Shown one piece after another: positions 24,018 through 32,021 of a stretch of 32,674 nt of DNA. A program made the translations under genes and the position numbers. How positions within the stretch are numbered: the first letter of the stretch is position 1; each line of letters opens with the position of its first letter. Source of the DNA: Clostridiaceae bacterium (GTDB lineage: Bacteria; Bacillota; Clostridia; Acetivibrionales; DTU013); NCBI GenBank assembly GCA_012730015.1, contig JAAYBT010000045.1, positions 1 through 32,674 on the forward strand, in the 5' to 3' direction. Below the pieces are notes generated by a model that saw only the letters and a list, made by a program, of their open reading frames with translations, was not told the DNA's origin and made no database searches.

Positions 24018-24742
24018 AAGGTGTTACTTCCTTTCATAATGCTCAATGGTTCAATAAGATGGTTGAAAGTGGAGCCGAGCTTGCACTTGAAGCCATTGGT
24101 TAAAACTAAGTTCTTATTCTTTTTGTCAATATAGTCCAGATACTCCTTATTAATTATAACAGCTCTGTGGCATCTTATGAACCTTAAATCATTTAATTGT
24201 GAAATTAATGATTCCAGACTATCGTAAACTTCGATAATACGGTTATTTGTATAGATAGTTGATTTGTTTCCTTCACGGCATATGTGAGAAATGAAGCCCA
24301 TTGGAATATAAAAAATGCGAAATCCGGATTTTATTTCAATAATGCATTTGTTATCTTCGCGCTCCTTTATTTCTTTGTTAAGTTTCACAAGACATTTTTC
24401 CAGGTTCCTGCCAACAGGCTTCGTTATAAATTGATATGCGTTTACATCAAAGGCTTGTTGAATGAATTCAAGCATACCGGTACAGAATATTATTTCAGCC
24501 TTAATCTTTTCTCTTCTGAGACATTTGGCTATATAGATTCCGTTTACCTCAGATTGAAGATTGATATCAATTATGCACACATTAGCTAACTGATCGCGGA
24601 CTTCGCGCAAAAATACCTTGTAATCGGTTGTCGCGATTACAATTCGACCTTTTATATTATACTTGTCAAACCAGTCAGGTATGAGCTGTTCATAATTTTC
24701 GAGTAACTTAATATTATCGTCAAGAATAGCGATCGAAAGCAT
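24014..24742 (-). CDS. agrA: LytTR-family response regulator, AgrA-like
   Basis: 242 aa. The receiver starts MLSIAILDDN (acidic pair), with the phosphorylated Asp in VCIIDINLQS (about residue 57) and a Lys in ITKPVGRN. The C-terminal LytTR DNA-binding domain follows (from IIEIKSGFRIFYIP, with FIRCHRAVIIN). Its gene is followed by the kinase gene with an ATGA overlap. GGAAGTG precedes the ATG. Confidence 0.88.
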   Translation of the reverse strand: MLSIAILDDNIKLLENYEQLIPDWFDKYNIKGRIVIATTDYKVFLREVRDQLANVCIIDINLQSEVNGIYIAKCLRREKIKAEIIFCTGMLEFIQQAFDVNAYQFITKPVGRNLEKCLVKLNKEIKEREDNKCIIEIKSGFRIFYIPMGFISHICREGNKSTIYTNNRIIEVYDSLESLISQLNDLRFIRCHRAVIINKEYLDYIDKKNKNLVLTNGFKCKLGSTFNHLIEPLSIMKGSNTL

Positions 24743-24855
24743 TGTATCACTTCCTTTACCTTAATAGGGGTGCGGTAATAATGAGTACTAAGCAGTACAT
24801 TAAGTGAACATTTGCTAAAAAATAAAATTTGAAGAAAAATTTGCCGAATACATAT

Positions 24856-24884
24856 AGTATACTATCTAAATATGTTCTTGAAAA
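24856..24884 (-). promoter_or_regulatory. Candidate agrA promoter
   Basis: On the minus strand, TTTTCA (plus 24879-24884), 17-bp spacer, TATACT (plus 24856-24861). The 290-bp spacer to the VTC gene otherwise holds the phased repeats at 24957-25000 and AT-rich sequence. Confidence 0.35.
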
Positions 24885-24956
24885 GTGTAAAAAAAAGCAA
24901 GATGTATGTAATTATCATGTAATTTTTGTAAATATCATAGGTTATTCTTATAAGTT

Positions 24957-25000
24957 ACTTCAGCTAAAGTTCAGATAATAAACAATTGCACTTCAGTTTA
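24957..25000 (+). promoter_or_regulatory. 11-bp-phased direct repeats before the VTC operon
   Basis: CTTCAG or GTTCAG cores (ACTTCAG 24957, AGTTCAG 24968, ACTTCAG 24990) start at intervals of 11 and 22 bp, and each is followed by a TAA/TTA element. OmpR/PhoB-type regulators bind direct repeats with this one-turn phasing. A possible -10 (TAGAAT, 25007-25012) follows, placing the last repeat near -35. The OmpR-type regulator at 28359 is the obvious candidate to bind it. Confidence 0.5.
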
Positions 25001-25034
25001 CTGGTTTAGAATTAAATTATTCCAAACAAAAGGA

Positions 25035-25721
25035 GTGATCAATATTAGGGAATCACGAGGCAGACATGAGCTTAAGCACTATATAAGCTATTCCGATTTA
25101 TTGCAGCTTAGATCAAGGCTTCCATTTGTGGCCAGCATCGACAAGAATGCGGCAGTGGGATATGGCTATCGGGTTAAGAGCCTCTACTTTGACAATTACA
25201 AGGATAAAGCGTTAAAAGAAAAGCTTGATGGAGTAAATGAGCGAGAAAAGTTCCGCTTACGTATTTATAACGATGACACATCCTTAATCAAACTTGAGAA
25301 AAAGAGTAAAAAAAATGGTCTTTGTTTTAAGGAGAGCGCCATTATAACGGAAGATGAATGTATACGACTGCTTGACGGCGACCTTTCTGCTATGTTAGAA
25401 AACGAGAACTATCTGTGCAGGGAGCTATACGCTAAAATGCATTACCAGCAGCTTCGAGCTAAAAGCATCGTAGACTATCAGCGGGAGGCTTTCATCTACC
25501 CAATGGGAAATGTGCGTGTAACCGTGGATTATGACATTCGCACAAGCAACAAGGCCCATGGCTTTTTGAAACCTGACACCGTTACTGTACCAATTTCGGG
25601 AGTCTATATTCTCGAGGTGAAGTATGACAGCTATTTGCCCGAGGTAATCCGTGGTATAGTGTCTCTTTCCAGTAGAAGAAATACTGCCTTTTCCAAATAC
25701 GCAGTAACTAGAATCATATAA
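25035..25721 (+). CDS. VTC-domain (polyphosphate polymerase-like) protein
   Basis: 228 aa from GTG. RHELKHYISYSDLLQLRSRL, YRVKSLYFDNYKDKALKEKL, REKFRLRIY, LIKLEKKSK, VDYQREAF, VRVTVDYDIR and ILEVKYDSYLPEVI cover the VTC tunnel domain with its basic/acidic strands. Yeast VTC4 makes polyphosphate from ATP; bacterial single-domain versions are less studied. The only canonical start, GTG at 25035, overlaps the AGGAG. An ATT at 25044 has ideal spacing, so initiation is uncertain. It begins a tight run with DUF4956 and CotH genes. Confidence 0.85.
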   Translation: MINIRESRGRHELKHYISYSDLLQLRSRLPFVASIDKNAAVGYGYRVKSLYFDNYKDKALKEKLDGVNEREKFRLRIYNDDTSLIKLEKKSKKNGLCFKESAIITEDECIRLLDGDLSAMLENENYLCRELYAKMHYQQLRAKSIVDYQREAFIYPMGNVRVTVDYDIRTSNKAHGFLKPDTVTVPISGVYILEVKYDSYLPEVIRGIVSLSSRRNTAFSKYAVTRII

Positions 25722-25738
25722 ATTGGAGGTATATTGTG

Positions 25739-26410
25739 ATGACATTTAATGATATTTTCAAATCAAGTTTTTTAGAAAAAGCAGCAGAATTTTCTATTCT
25801 AGATGTGGTAATTGCTATGCTATTGAGTTTTGCTATTGGACTATTTATTTCTTACGTTTACAAAAAGACATTTGCTGGAGTAATGTACTCCGCGTCCTTT
25901 GGCGTTTCCATAATGGCTATGTCCATGATTACCACACTCATTATCCTTGCAGTCACTTCAAACATTGTCTTGTCACTTGGCATGGTCGGTGCCTTGTCAA
26001 TCGTTCGTTTCAGAACGGCTGTGAAAGAACCACTAGATATCGCCTTTTTGTTTTGGTCAATCTCAGCGGGTATTGTAGTTGGAGCAGGACTTATCCCTCT
26101 TGCAGTGATCGGCTCGGTTTTCATTGGTATCATTCTTCTTGTGTTTGTTAACAGGAAAAGCAATGACACCCCATATATAATGGTTCTAAATCTTGAAAAT
26201 GATAAAGCTGAAAGCGATTGCGTGGAAGTAATTAAAGCAAAAACAAAGAAAAGCCTAATCAAGGCAAAAACAGTTTCCAGCAATGGAATAGAGCTTACAG
26301 TTGAAGTGCGACTTATAGATATGTCTGCAAAGCTTCTTAATGAATTACTGGAGATAAACGGTGTGAACAATGCCTGTCTTGTAAGCTATAACGGCGAATA
26401 TACTGGCTAG
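25739..26410 (+). CDS. DUF4956-family membrane protein
   Basis: 223 aa. About four hydrophobic helices (residues about 20-45, 50-75, 78-105, 110-140) precede a soluble C-terminal domain from about 148 (PYIMVLNLEND). ALSIVRFRTAVKEPLDIAFLF is the typical conserved loop. DUF4956 proteins co-occur with VTC and CotH genes and may link polyphosphate-like metabolism to the membrane; the function is not known. GGAGGT precedes the ATG at 25739 (a GTG at 25736 is also possible). It lies 17 bp after the VTC gene. Confidence 0.85.
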   Translation: MTFNDIFKSSFLEKAAEFSILDVVIAMLLSFAIGLFISYVYKKTFAGVMYSASFGVSIMAMSMITTLIILAVTSNIVLSLGMVGALSIVRFRTAVKEPLDIAFLFWSISAGIVVGAGLIPLAVIGSVFIGIILLVFVNRKSNDTPYIMVLNLENDKAESDCVEVIKAKTKKSLIKAKTVSSNGIELTVEVRLIDMSAKLLNELLEINGVNNACLVSYNGEYTG

Positions 26411-26435
26411 ACATGCTAAGATTTGAGGTGAAGGC

Positions 26436-28190
26436 ATGATACAGAGTAAAAGAATAAATGTAATTGTTGCAATAGCCGTGGTTTTTGCCTTGATAGCCAG
26501 TATTGCTCTGGTGGCAATAGGAAATATTCAAAATGAAAAGGGCGACACAAATACTGAACCTGAGTACGCAACTAGGATATTCGGCGCTGATATTATTTCT
26601 ATTGAGATTATTGCAGATGAAGCTGATTGGCAGGAAATGATGGATAATGCCACAAGCGAGCAATATATTATGGTAGATGTGCTTGTTAACGGAAGCAAAT
26701 TTCAAAATGTGGGTATTCGTACAAAGGGCAACTCGAGCTTGACCCAGGTGGCAAGCTCCGAAAGCGACAGATATAGTTTTCGCTTGCAATTTGATGAGTA
26801 CATCAAGGGTCAGACTTGCTTCGGGCTTGATGGTTTTGTAGTCAACAATATGCTAGGGGATAGTACTTATATGAAGGAGTATGTTTCCTATGAGTTAATG
26901 CGGGAAATCGACGTAGATGCGCCATACTTCGGATTTGCGGATATCAAGGTAAATGGCGACGGCTGGGGGCTTTATCTTGCAGTGGAAACTTACGGCGACA
27001 GCTATGAAGCAAGGACATTTGGTACAACCCACGGTATGATGTATAACGTAAAAAGCATGGATATGGGCGATGTGCAACCATCGTCACCTCCTGCAGCAAA
27101 GCCGGCCGACCGTCAAATCGGCGGCGGACAAATGGAGAGGCCCAACGGAAATTTTGGAGGTTTCATGGGGGGCAGAGAAAGTAACGGAGGCAGTTTGGAA
27201 TATTCGACAGACGAAGCTTCCTCATACAGTGCAATCTTCAATAATGTCGCAGGTAAAGGCGATGAAAGTGATTTTGGGCGAGTTATTAGTGCTTTGAAGG
27301 CTTTGTCTACGGGAGATAACCTGGATGCTTATTTAGATGTTGACCAGATATTACGGTATCTGGCAGCTCATACCATTGTGGTGAATCTTGATAGTTATTC
27401 ATCGAGCATGGCGCAGAACTATTACCTCTACGAGAACGAGGGTAAGGTCACAATCCTGCCCTGGGACTACAATCTGGCATGGGGTGGATTTCAAAGCAAG
27501 AATGCATCTTCTGTTATCAACTTCCCAATAGATACTCCCGTAAGCGGTGTGGAATTGAGCTCTCGTCCATTGATTGAAAAGCTGTTCTCCAATGCGGAGT
27601 ATTTAGAAGCATACCATGGCTATCTGCAAGAGCTAATGACAAGCTACTTCAAGGACGGTAAATGGGAGCAGAAAGTTAACCTGCTTGATGGGCTTATTTC
27701 CAATTATGTTAAGAAGGACAGCACAGCCTTTTGTACTTTTGAAGAATACAAAGCAGCAGTTGAAGCTTTCAAAACTCTTGGTAATCTGCGATACCAGAGC
27801 ATACAGGGACAGCTTGATGGCACAGTTCCCTCTACTACAGCAGCGCAGACTGAAAACCCTGACAAGCTAATTTCAGCCAGTAATTTAGACCTTACTTCAC
27901 TTGGCAGCATGATGGGAGGCGGCAATCACCCTAATGAAGCAGAACGACCGACTAAGTGGGGCAATCAGCAAGGTGGCGAAAGCTTCGAGCCAAACCATCC
28001 AGAAAGCTGGCCTGATCGTGGGCCTATGATGCAAAAGATACCCACAGACAAAGAATTGTCACCAATGCTTCTCAAAGCACAAGCAAACAACCCTTCTATT
28101 ACCATCGAAAGCCTATTGTTTTATTCAGGATTGTTTGCTCTTGTTTTGCTCTTAACATTCTTTATAGCGAAGAAGAAAAGAAATTATTAG
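26436..28190 (+). CDS. CotH-family protein kinase, membrane anchored at both ends
   Basis: 584 aa. An N-terminal hydrophobic helix (about 10-28) is followed by the CotH domain: VGIRTKGNSSL, YSFRLQFDEY, YMKEYVSYELMREI, GWGLYLAVETYGD and, later, VTILPWDYNLAW with the Mg/ATP-binding aspartate. A Gly/Pro/Asn/Met-rich insert occupies about 212-255 and a second low-complexity stretch about 465-545. A C-terminal helix (LFYSGLFALVLLLTFFI) is followed by a Lys-rich stop-transfer tail. CotH of B. subtilis phosphorylates spore-coat proteins; here the target is unknown and the protein is probably on the outer membrane face. GAGGTGAAGGC precedes the ATG. Confidence 0.85.
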   Translation: MIQSKRINVIVAIAVVFALIASIALVAIGNIQNEKGDTNTEPEYATRIFGADIISIEIIADEADWQEMMDNATSEQYIMVDVLVNGSKFQNVGIRTKGNSSLTQVASSESDRYSFRLQFDEYIKGQTCFGLDGFVVNNMLGDSTYMKEYVSYELMREIDVDAPYFGFADIKVNGDGWGLYLAVETYGDSYEARTFGTTHGMMYNVKSMDMGDVQPSSPPAAKPADRQIGGGQMERPNGNFGGFMGGRESNGGSLEYSTDEASSYSAIFNNVAGKGDESDFGRVISALKALSTGDNLDAYLDVDQILRYLAAHTIVVNLDSYSSSMAQNYYLYENEGKVTILPWDYNLAWGGFQSKNASSVINFPIDTPVSGVELSSRPLIEKLFSNAEYLEAYHGYLQELMTSYFKDGKWEQKVNLLDGLISNYVKKDSTAFCTFEEYKAAVEAFKTLGNLRYQSIQGQLDGTVPSTTAAQTENPDKLISASNLDLTSLGSMMGGGNHPNEAERPTKWGNQQGGESFEPNHPESWPDRGPMMQKIPTDKELSPMLLKAQANNPSITIESLLFYSGLFALVLLLTFFIAKKKRNY

Positions 28191-28358
28191 CATAAGGCAA
28201 AATGCGCACATATACTAGTGTTTTGCTAGAGTTATAAATAGTTATAATGAAATTTGTTATATGATAAAATGTCTATAGAGTCTTCGGTAATTTTTCTGTG
28301 CTAGTTTAGTTTTTGCACCTGTCATAGGAAGTTGCTTATTTAGATAGGAGGGTTGGCC

Positions 28359-29039
28359 ATGGCAAAGATATTGATTTGTGATGATGAGGCAGGCTTAAGA
28401 GCTGTTATAAAACGATATGCTTTGTTTGAAGGGCACGAGGTCTTCGAAGCCTGTGACGGAATGGAAGCTGTAGAGCTATGCAAAGCCCAAGCCTTTGACA
28501 TAATTATAATGGATGTTATGATGCCACAGCTCGATGGCTTTTCAGCAGTTAAAGAGATTCGCAAAACCTCTGATACTCCCGTTATTATGCTTTCTGCCCG
28601 TGGGGAAGAATACGACAAGGTTTTTGGCTTTGAAGTGGGAGTTGACGACTATGTAGTAAAACCCTTTTCATCAAAAGAGATTATGCTTAGGATAAATGCA
28701 ATTCTCAGACGCATAAAGGCAAAGACTCCTAAAGAAGAGGGCGGACACATTATTTTTGAAAAAGATGGTTTTTTAGCAGATTTAACTGCATACAAGGTCT
28801 TTATTGACGGGGAACAGGTAAATATGGCACCAAAAGAATATGATCTTCTGTTTTTCCTTATTCGCAGCAAAAATATTGCAATACCCAGAGAGAAAATACT
28901 TACGGAGGTATGGGGATATGATTATTTTGGCGATGACCGCACCCTTGACACTCACATGAAACTACTTCGCAGGCACATGGGTAAATATGCGCATTTTATA
29001 ACAACTCTTAGGGGATTGGGGTATCGTTTCGATGGATAG
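28359..29039 (+). CDS. OmpR-family response regulator
   Basis: 226 aa. ILICDDEAGLR, the phosphorylated Asp in IIIMDVMMPQLDGF (about 50), VIMLSA and VVKPFSSKE define the receiver. The C-terminal winged helix contains APKEYDLLFFLI, VWGYDYFGDDRTLDTHMKLLR and TLRGLGYRF. AGGAGGG precedes the ATG at 28359. The kinase gene overlaps it by eight bases. It lies 168 bp after the CotH gene, in the same direction. Confidence 0.92.
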   Translation: MAKILICDDEAGLRAVIKRYALFEGHEVFEACDGMEAVELCKAQAFDIIIMDVMMPQLDGFSAVKEIRKTSDTPVIMLSARGEEYDKVFGFEVGVDDYVVKPFSSKEIMLRINAILRRIKAKTPKEEGGHIIFEKDGFLADLTAYKVFIDGEQVNMAPKEYDLLFFLIRSKNIAIPREKILTEVWGYDYFGDDRTLDTHMKLLRRHMGKYAHFITTLRGLGYRFDG

Positions 29040-30327
29040 ATTAAAACTCAAATGGAAAATCTTTATTTTCCTGCTTGCTTTTTGCGGTGTTTTACTCCTT
29101 ATTCTCTGGCTTTTTCAAACCGTATTCTTGAGCGACATGTATAAAATGATAAGGCGCAATGAGCTTCACCAGGCTATTGCTCTCGTTGAGGAAAACATAG
29201 ACAGCCCTGATTTAAGTGAAATTTTATTTCAGCTTGAAACAGATAAAAGCGTTATAGTCGCTCCTGCCAGAGATTTTTTAAAGCCGCAAATGCCTGCCAA
29301 CGGTGGACCTGGTGGTGCGCGCCCTGAAACAATTACGCAGACGAAGGAGTTTACATTGTCAAATGGACAGGTGATTTCACTTACCTTCCATGCCATGATT
29401 ACGCCTGTGAACGCAACAGTGTCGACCTTGCAAATACAGCTATATATTATTACAGCCATAATGATTTTGGCCGCTGTTGCGATTGCTCTTGTCTTGTCAG
29501 ATGTCATTGCAAAGCCGCTTGTAGGACTGAATGACAGAGCGAAAAAACTCTCCAAGGGTAACTACAATGCAGATTTTATCGCAAGTGGATACTTAGAGGT
29601 AAAGGAGCTTTCCGATACGCTGAATTCTACTGCAATCGAGCTTTCGAAGGTTGATGAGCTGCGGCGGCAACTTATTGCTAATATTTCCCACGATTTGAGA
29701 ACACCTCTTGCCTTAATTTACAGCTATGCCGAGATGATGCAGGACTTTCCAGATGAAATAACAACTACACAGGTGCAGACCATTATGTCAGAAACCAAGA
29801 GGCTTTCATCTCTTGTGAATGATATTCTAGATGTGTCCAGGCTAGAAACCGGCACAATGGAGCTTCATATGCGCAGCTATAACCTCACTGAAAGCATTGA
29901 CAAAACGGTTGCAAGGCTTTCGGAGCTTTTGAGGAATGAGGGCTATTCTATTGTGTTCGAGCATACTGAAGATGTCTACGTCACGGCGGATGAGGCAAAA
30001 ATCACCCAGGCTTTATACAATCTGCTTACTAATGCTGTCAATTACAGCACAGATGACAGGCATATTATTGTGAGACAAAAAAGGGGGCAAAATAGTGTGC
30101 GAATCGGAGTTCATGATTCCGGGGATGGCATTTCGCCAGAAAACATACCTTATATTTGGGACAGATACTATAAAGTTGATAAAAAGCATAAGCGGGCAAT
30201 AACTGGAACGGGGCTTGGGCTTTCTATCGTCAAGCAGATTTTTGAGCTTCACGGCGTGGGCTATGGCGTGGAATCAGAGCTTGGAAAGGGATCGGTCTTT
30301 TGGTTTGAGCTAGAATCAAAGCAATAG
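29032..30327 (+). CDS. Sensor histidine kinase, HAMP-HisKA-HATPase
   Basis: 431 aa. One membrane helix (about 10-32), an extracytoplasmic loop with a Pro/Gly/Met-rich patch near 85, a second helix (about 140-163), then HAMP (SDVIAKPLVGLNDRAKKL). The phospho-acceptor His is in NISHDLRTPLAL (about 225). The N-box NLLTNAVNYS, GDGISPENI, and GTGLGLSIVKQIFELHG complete the ATPase. It partners the OmpR-type regulator overlapped at 29032-29039. The downstream hairpin at 30360-30393 ends the operon. Confidence 0.92.
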   Translation: MDRLKLKWKIFIFLLAFCGVLLLILWLFQTVFLSDMYKMIRRNELHQAIALVEENIDSPDLSEILFQLETDKSVIVAPARDFLKPQMPANGGPGGARPETITQTKEFTLSNGQVISLTFHAMITPVNATVSTLQIQLYIITAIMILAAVAIALVLSDVIAKPLVGLNDRAKKLSKGNYNADFIASGYLEVKELSDTLNSTAIELSKVDELRRQLIANISHDLRTPLALIYSYAEMMQDFPDEITTTQVQTIMSETKRLSSLVNDILDVSRLETGTMELHMRSYNLTESIDKTVARLSELLRNEGYSIVFEHTEDVYVTADEAKITQALYNLLTNAVNYSTDDRHIIVRQKRGQNSVRIGVHDSGDGISPENIPYIWDRYYKVDKKHKRAITGTGLGLSIVKQIFELHGVGYGVESELGKGSVFWFELESKQ

Positions 30328-30347
30328 CAATAAAGCAAAAGAGCCCC

Positions 30348-30393
30348 CTTTGTCGCATGAAAAAACACCATCCTATTGGATGATGTTTTTTTT
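30348..30393. repeat. First copy of terminator-bearing direct repeat
   Basis: CTTTGTCGCAT, then a hairpin CACCATCC-TATT-GGATGATG flanked by A6 and T8 (30360-30393). The same arrangement occurs at 30597-30641 (period 249, few differences). The hairpin is likely a bidirectional terminator, also ending the kinase operon. Confidence 0.8.
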
Positions 30394-30397
30394 ATAA

Positions 30398-30454
30398 ACT
30401 TTTGCTTTGCAAAAGTAAGCATCTGTAGTTTATACCGCCTAAAGGCGGATAAAC
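30398..30454. other. Two strong hairpins in the tRNA/terminator mosaic
   Basis: ACTTTTGC-TTT-GCAAAAGT (30398-30416) is a perfect 8-bp stem. GTTTATACCGCC with GGCGGATAAAC (30428-30454) is an 11-bp stem with one bulge and loop TAAA. They separate the first terminator repeat from the first tRNA 3' fragment. Confidence 0.6.
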
Positions 30455-30456
30455 AT

Positions 30457-30478
30457 TGGTACGCCATCGGGGACTCGA
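30457..30478 (-). repeat. Short tRNA-Lys 3' end copy
   Basis: 22 bp identical to 30643-30664: the 3' CCA end, acceptor and part of the T-arm of the Lys-type tRNA (minus strand). After TCGA the two copies diverge. The period between copies is 186 bp. The adjoining 30480-30597 carries further palindromes, including GGAAATGC-GAT-GCATTTCC (30545-30563). Confidence 0.8.
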
Positions 30479-30533
30479 CCGCACTGCTTCGCATTGCTCT
30501 TCGCTCGGATTACTAGCTCCCCAATCATCCTCG

Positions 30534-30576
30534 CGCACTCGCCCGGAAATGCGATGCATTTCCTTCCCGGCTCGTG
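30534..30576. repeat. Palindromic element between the tRNA 3' copies
   Basis: GGAAATGC-GAT-GCATTTCC (30545-30563) sits in a larger fold closed by GCAC (30534-30537) and GTGC (30573-30576). It is GC-rich relative to its surroundings and resembles intergenic repeats near clostridial tRNA loci. No gene is supported here. Confidence 0.5.
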
Positions 30577-30596
30577 CCCTCTCGGGTTCGAGCTCA

Positions 30597-30641
30597 CTTT
30601 GTCGCATAAAAAAACACCATCCTATCGGATGATGTTTTTTT
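30597..30641. repeat. Second copy of the terminator-bearing direct repeat
   Basis: Same sequence order as 30348-30393: CTTTGTCGCAT, A7, CACCATCC-TATC-GGATGATG, T7. On the minus strand it directly follows the tRNA-Lys 3' end, as a tRNA terminator would. Confidence 0.8.
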
Positions 30642-30642
30642 A

Positions 30643-30687
30643 TGGTACGCCATCGGGGACTCGAACCCCGGACACCCTGATTAAGAG
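30643..30687 (-). repeat. tRNA-Lys (CTT) 3' half, probable attachment-site remnant
   Basis: On the minus strand these 45 nt read tRNA positions 32-76: anticodon loop CTCTTAA, 3' anticodon strand TCAGG, variable loop, T-arm CGGGG TTCGAGT CCCCG, acceptor ATGGCGT, and ACCA. The anticodon is CTT (Lys). The D-arm, 5' anticodon strand and 5' acceptor are absent; unrelated AT-rich DNA begins exactly at the anticodon loop. This is what a tyrosine-recombinase integration at a tRNA leaves at the distal junction. Confidence 0.8.
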
Positions 30688-30700
30688 AAAGAAGTTATAT

Positions 30701-30744
30701 ACTTTTTAGCACTTTATAAGACTTTATTAAACTTGTAAAGTGCT
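30701..30744. repeat. 10-bp-phased ACTT repeats with an imperfect dyad, next to the tRNA junction
   Basis: ACTTT starts at 30701, 30711 and 30721, and ACTTG at 30731, exactly one turn apart. They overlap an inverted repeat AGCACTTTATAAG (30708-30720) / CTTGTAAAGTGCT (30732-30744) with one mismatch. Such clusters often bind integrase or excisionase arms. Confidence 0.5.
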
Positions 30745-30834
30745 TATTTTATGCGGCTTTTGAGACTTGAATATTACAGTGAACTTTATTAGGCTTTATG
30801 TTACAGAATGCTCTTTGCAACATAAAATGCAGCA

Positions 30835-31761
30835 TTATGTTTTAAGTTTTTCAATAAAATTATCATATGAAATTTCCCCCTTTAAGGCTTCATCACGAAC
30901 GACTTTCATATTCTCAACCCATGTAAAGAATTCGTTTTTCGGGGATTTTCCTTTTAACACATGGGCATACCTTTTTTTATACTCCATCCTATATGCCTTT
31001 TTAATCGGATTTTCTTTAGTGCATTTTTCATACTTGCTAATTGCTCCTATTTCAACGCAAGTCTTTTGTGACCCAGGGGCAGTTCTGCTACAATATAAGG
31101 CATCTATGCGTCCAGTCGGAACAAAATACCTTTTACAGTTTTCGCAGCGCTTAATTACAATATTCCCTTTTACGACGTTCATTAATTCAAAATACATTAC
31201 GTCAGCTAATGAATGAAACCAATAGGAGTCTATGAATCTTGGTTGTGTGGTAAGAATAAAATCTGCACTATTTTCTTCTTTGACATCCCGAATCTTTTCT
31301 ATCCAATCCCTTACACTGATTTCCTTGTCATTTATATAAGGCGTACAACTTGTTGCAAGCCTCAAATCTATTTCAAGATCGTTCTCAAATGTAGGATTTA
31401 ATTTTAGAGTATAATACGAATACCTTTGCTGAATATTGCCTTTTTCGATCTTTTTGTATTTGCCGGATAAATCGCTATCAAAACATATGTGAGCTGCTTC
31501 CGCAAACTCTCTTTTAACATCGTTATATTTATTTTCTTCTGCATCGATATTAAATTCGTTTGTATCTGCAATCCTGTTTGACCCGAGAATACTTGTTAAC
31601 ATTATGTACTTCATTGAAAAACTATCATAATCCAGCTCTAATAAATCTATTAATAATGAACCTGTATCATAGGCTTGTTGGGATGCTCCATTCATTGATG
31701 TAATAAAAAGTGTCTTTTTGTCTTCCGACAGTGTTAATGTTGCAATATCTTCCTTTTTCAT
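30835..31761 (-). CDS. DUF6076-like protein with a C-terminal Cys cluster
   Basis: 308 aa. The C-terminal quarter has a zinc-ribbon-like pattern: RCENCKRYFV, then ALYCSRTAPGSQKTC, followed by a basic helical tail (KKAYRMEYKKRYAHVLKG). The remainder is of no recognisable fold. These proteins are common in clostridial integrated elements. The ATG at 31761 has GAGGTG upstream and is preferred over the ATG at 31779. AT-rich compared with the core genes to the left. Function unknown. Confidence 0.75.
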   Translation of the reverse strand: MKKEDIATLTLSEDKKTLFITSMNGASQQAYDTGSLLIDLLELDYDSFSMKYIMLTSILGSNRIADTNEFNIDAEENKYNDVKREFAEAAHICFDSDLSGKYKKIEKGNIQQRYSYYTLKLNPTFENDLEIDLRLATSCTPYINDKEISVRDWIEKIRDVKEENSADFILTTQPRFIDSYWFHSLADVMYFELMNVVKGNIVIKRCENCKRYFVPTGRIDALYCSRTAPGSQKTCVEIGAISKYEKCTKENPIKKAYRMEYKKRYAHVLKGKSPKNEFFTWVENMKVVRDEALKGEISYDNFIEKLKT

Positions 31762-32021
31762 AATCCACCTCATAGACAATATTTATTGCCTTAAAAACTA
31801 GCTATGTATAAGTCAATAGAAAATGCCTAAATGTATTGTATATTATATTGAATAAAGTGTCAAGCGATGATATGATGTAAAAGTAGACAATAAATGATAC
31901 AAAAGATATTGACTAAAATTAATAATGTATTTCGGGTGACTCCGTAACCAGTTGACCCCCTGTGTAGGAGTGGTGAAAAGGAAAGATATAGGTGTAGTGT
32001 GTCCAAGTGGAGGTGTGATGT

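Noticed and set aside
28281-28330. 11-bp-spaced TTC repeats before the OmpR-type regulator
   Set aside because: The similarity to the TTCAG repeats at 24957 is only two or three bases per unit and may be chance.
30392-30709. Open frames in the tRNA/terminator mosaic
   Set aside because: They read through palindromes and tRNA 3' ends and lack ribosome sites; recurring peptide-like matches in genomes come from the repeat.
31909-31937. TTGACT promoter for the element genes at 32022
   Set aside because: No -10-like hexamer lies at a suitable distance.
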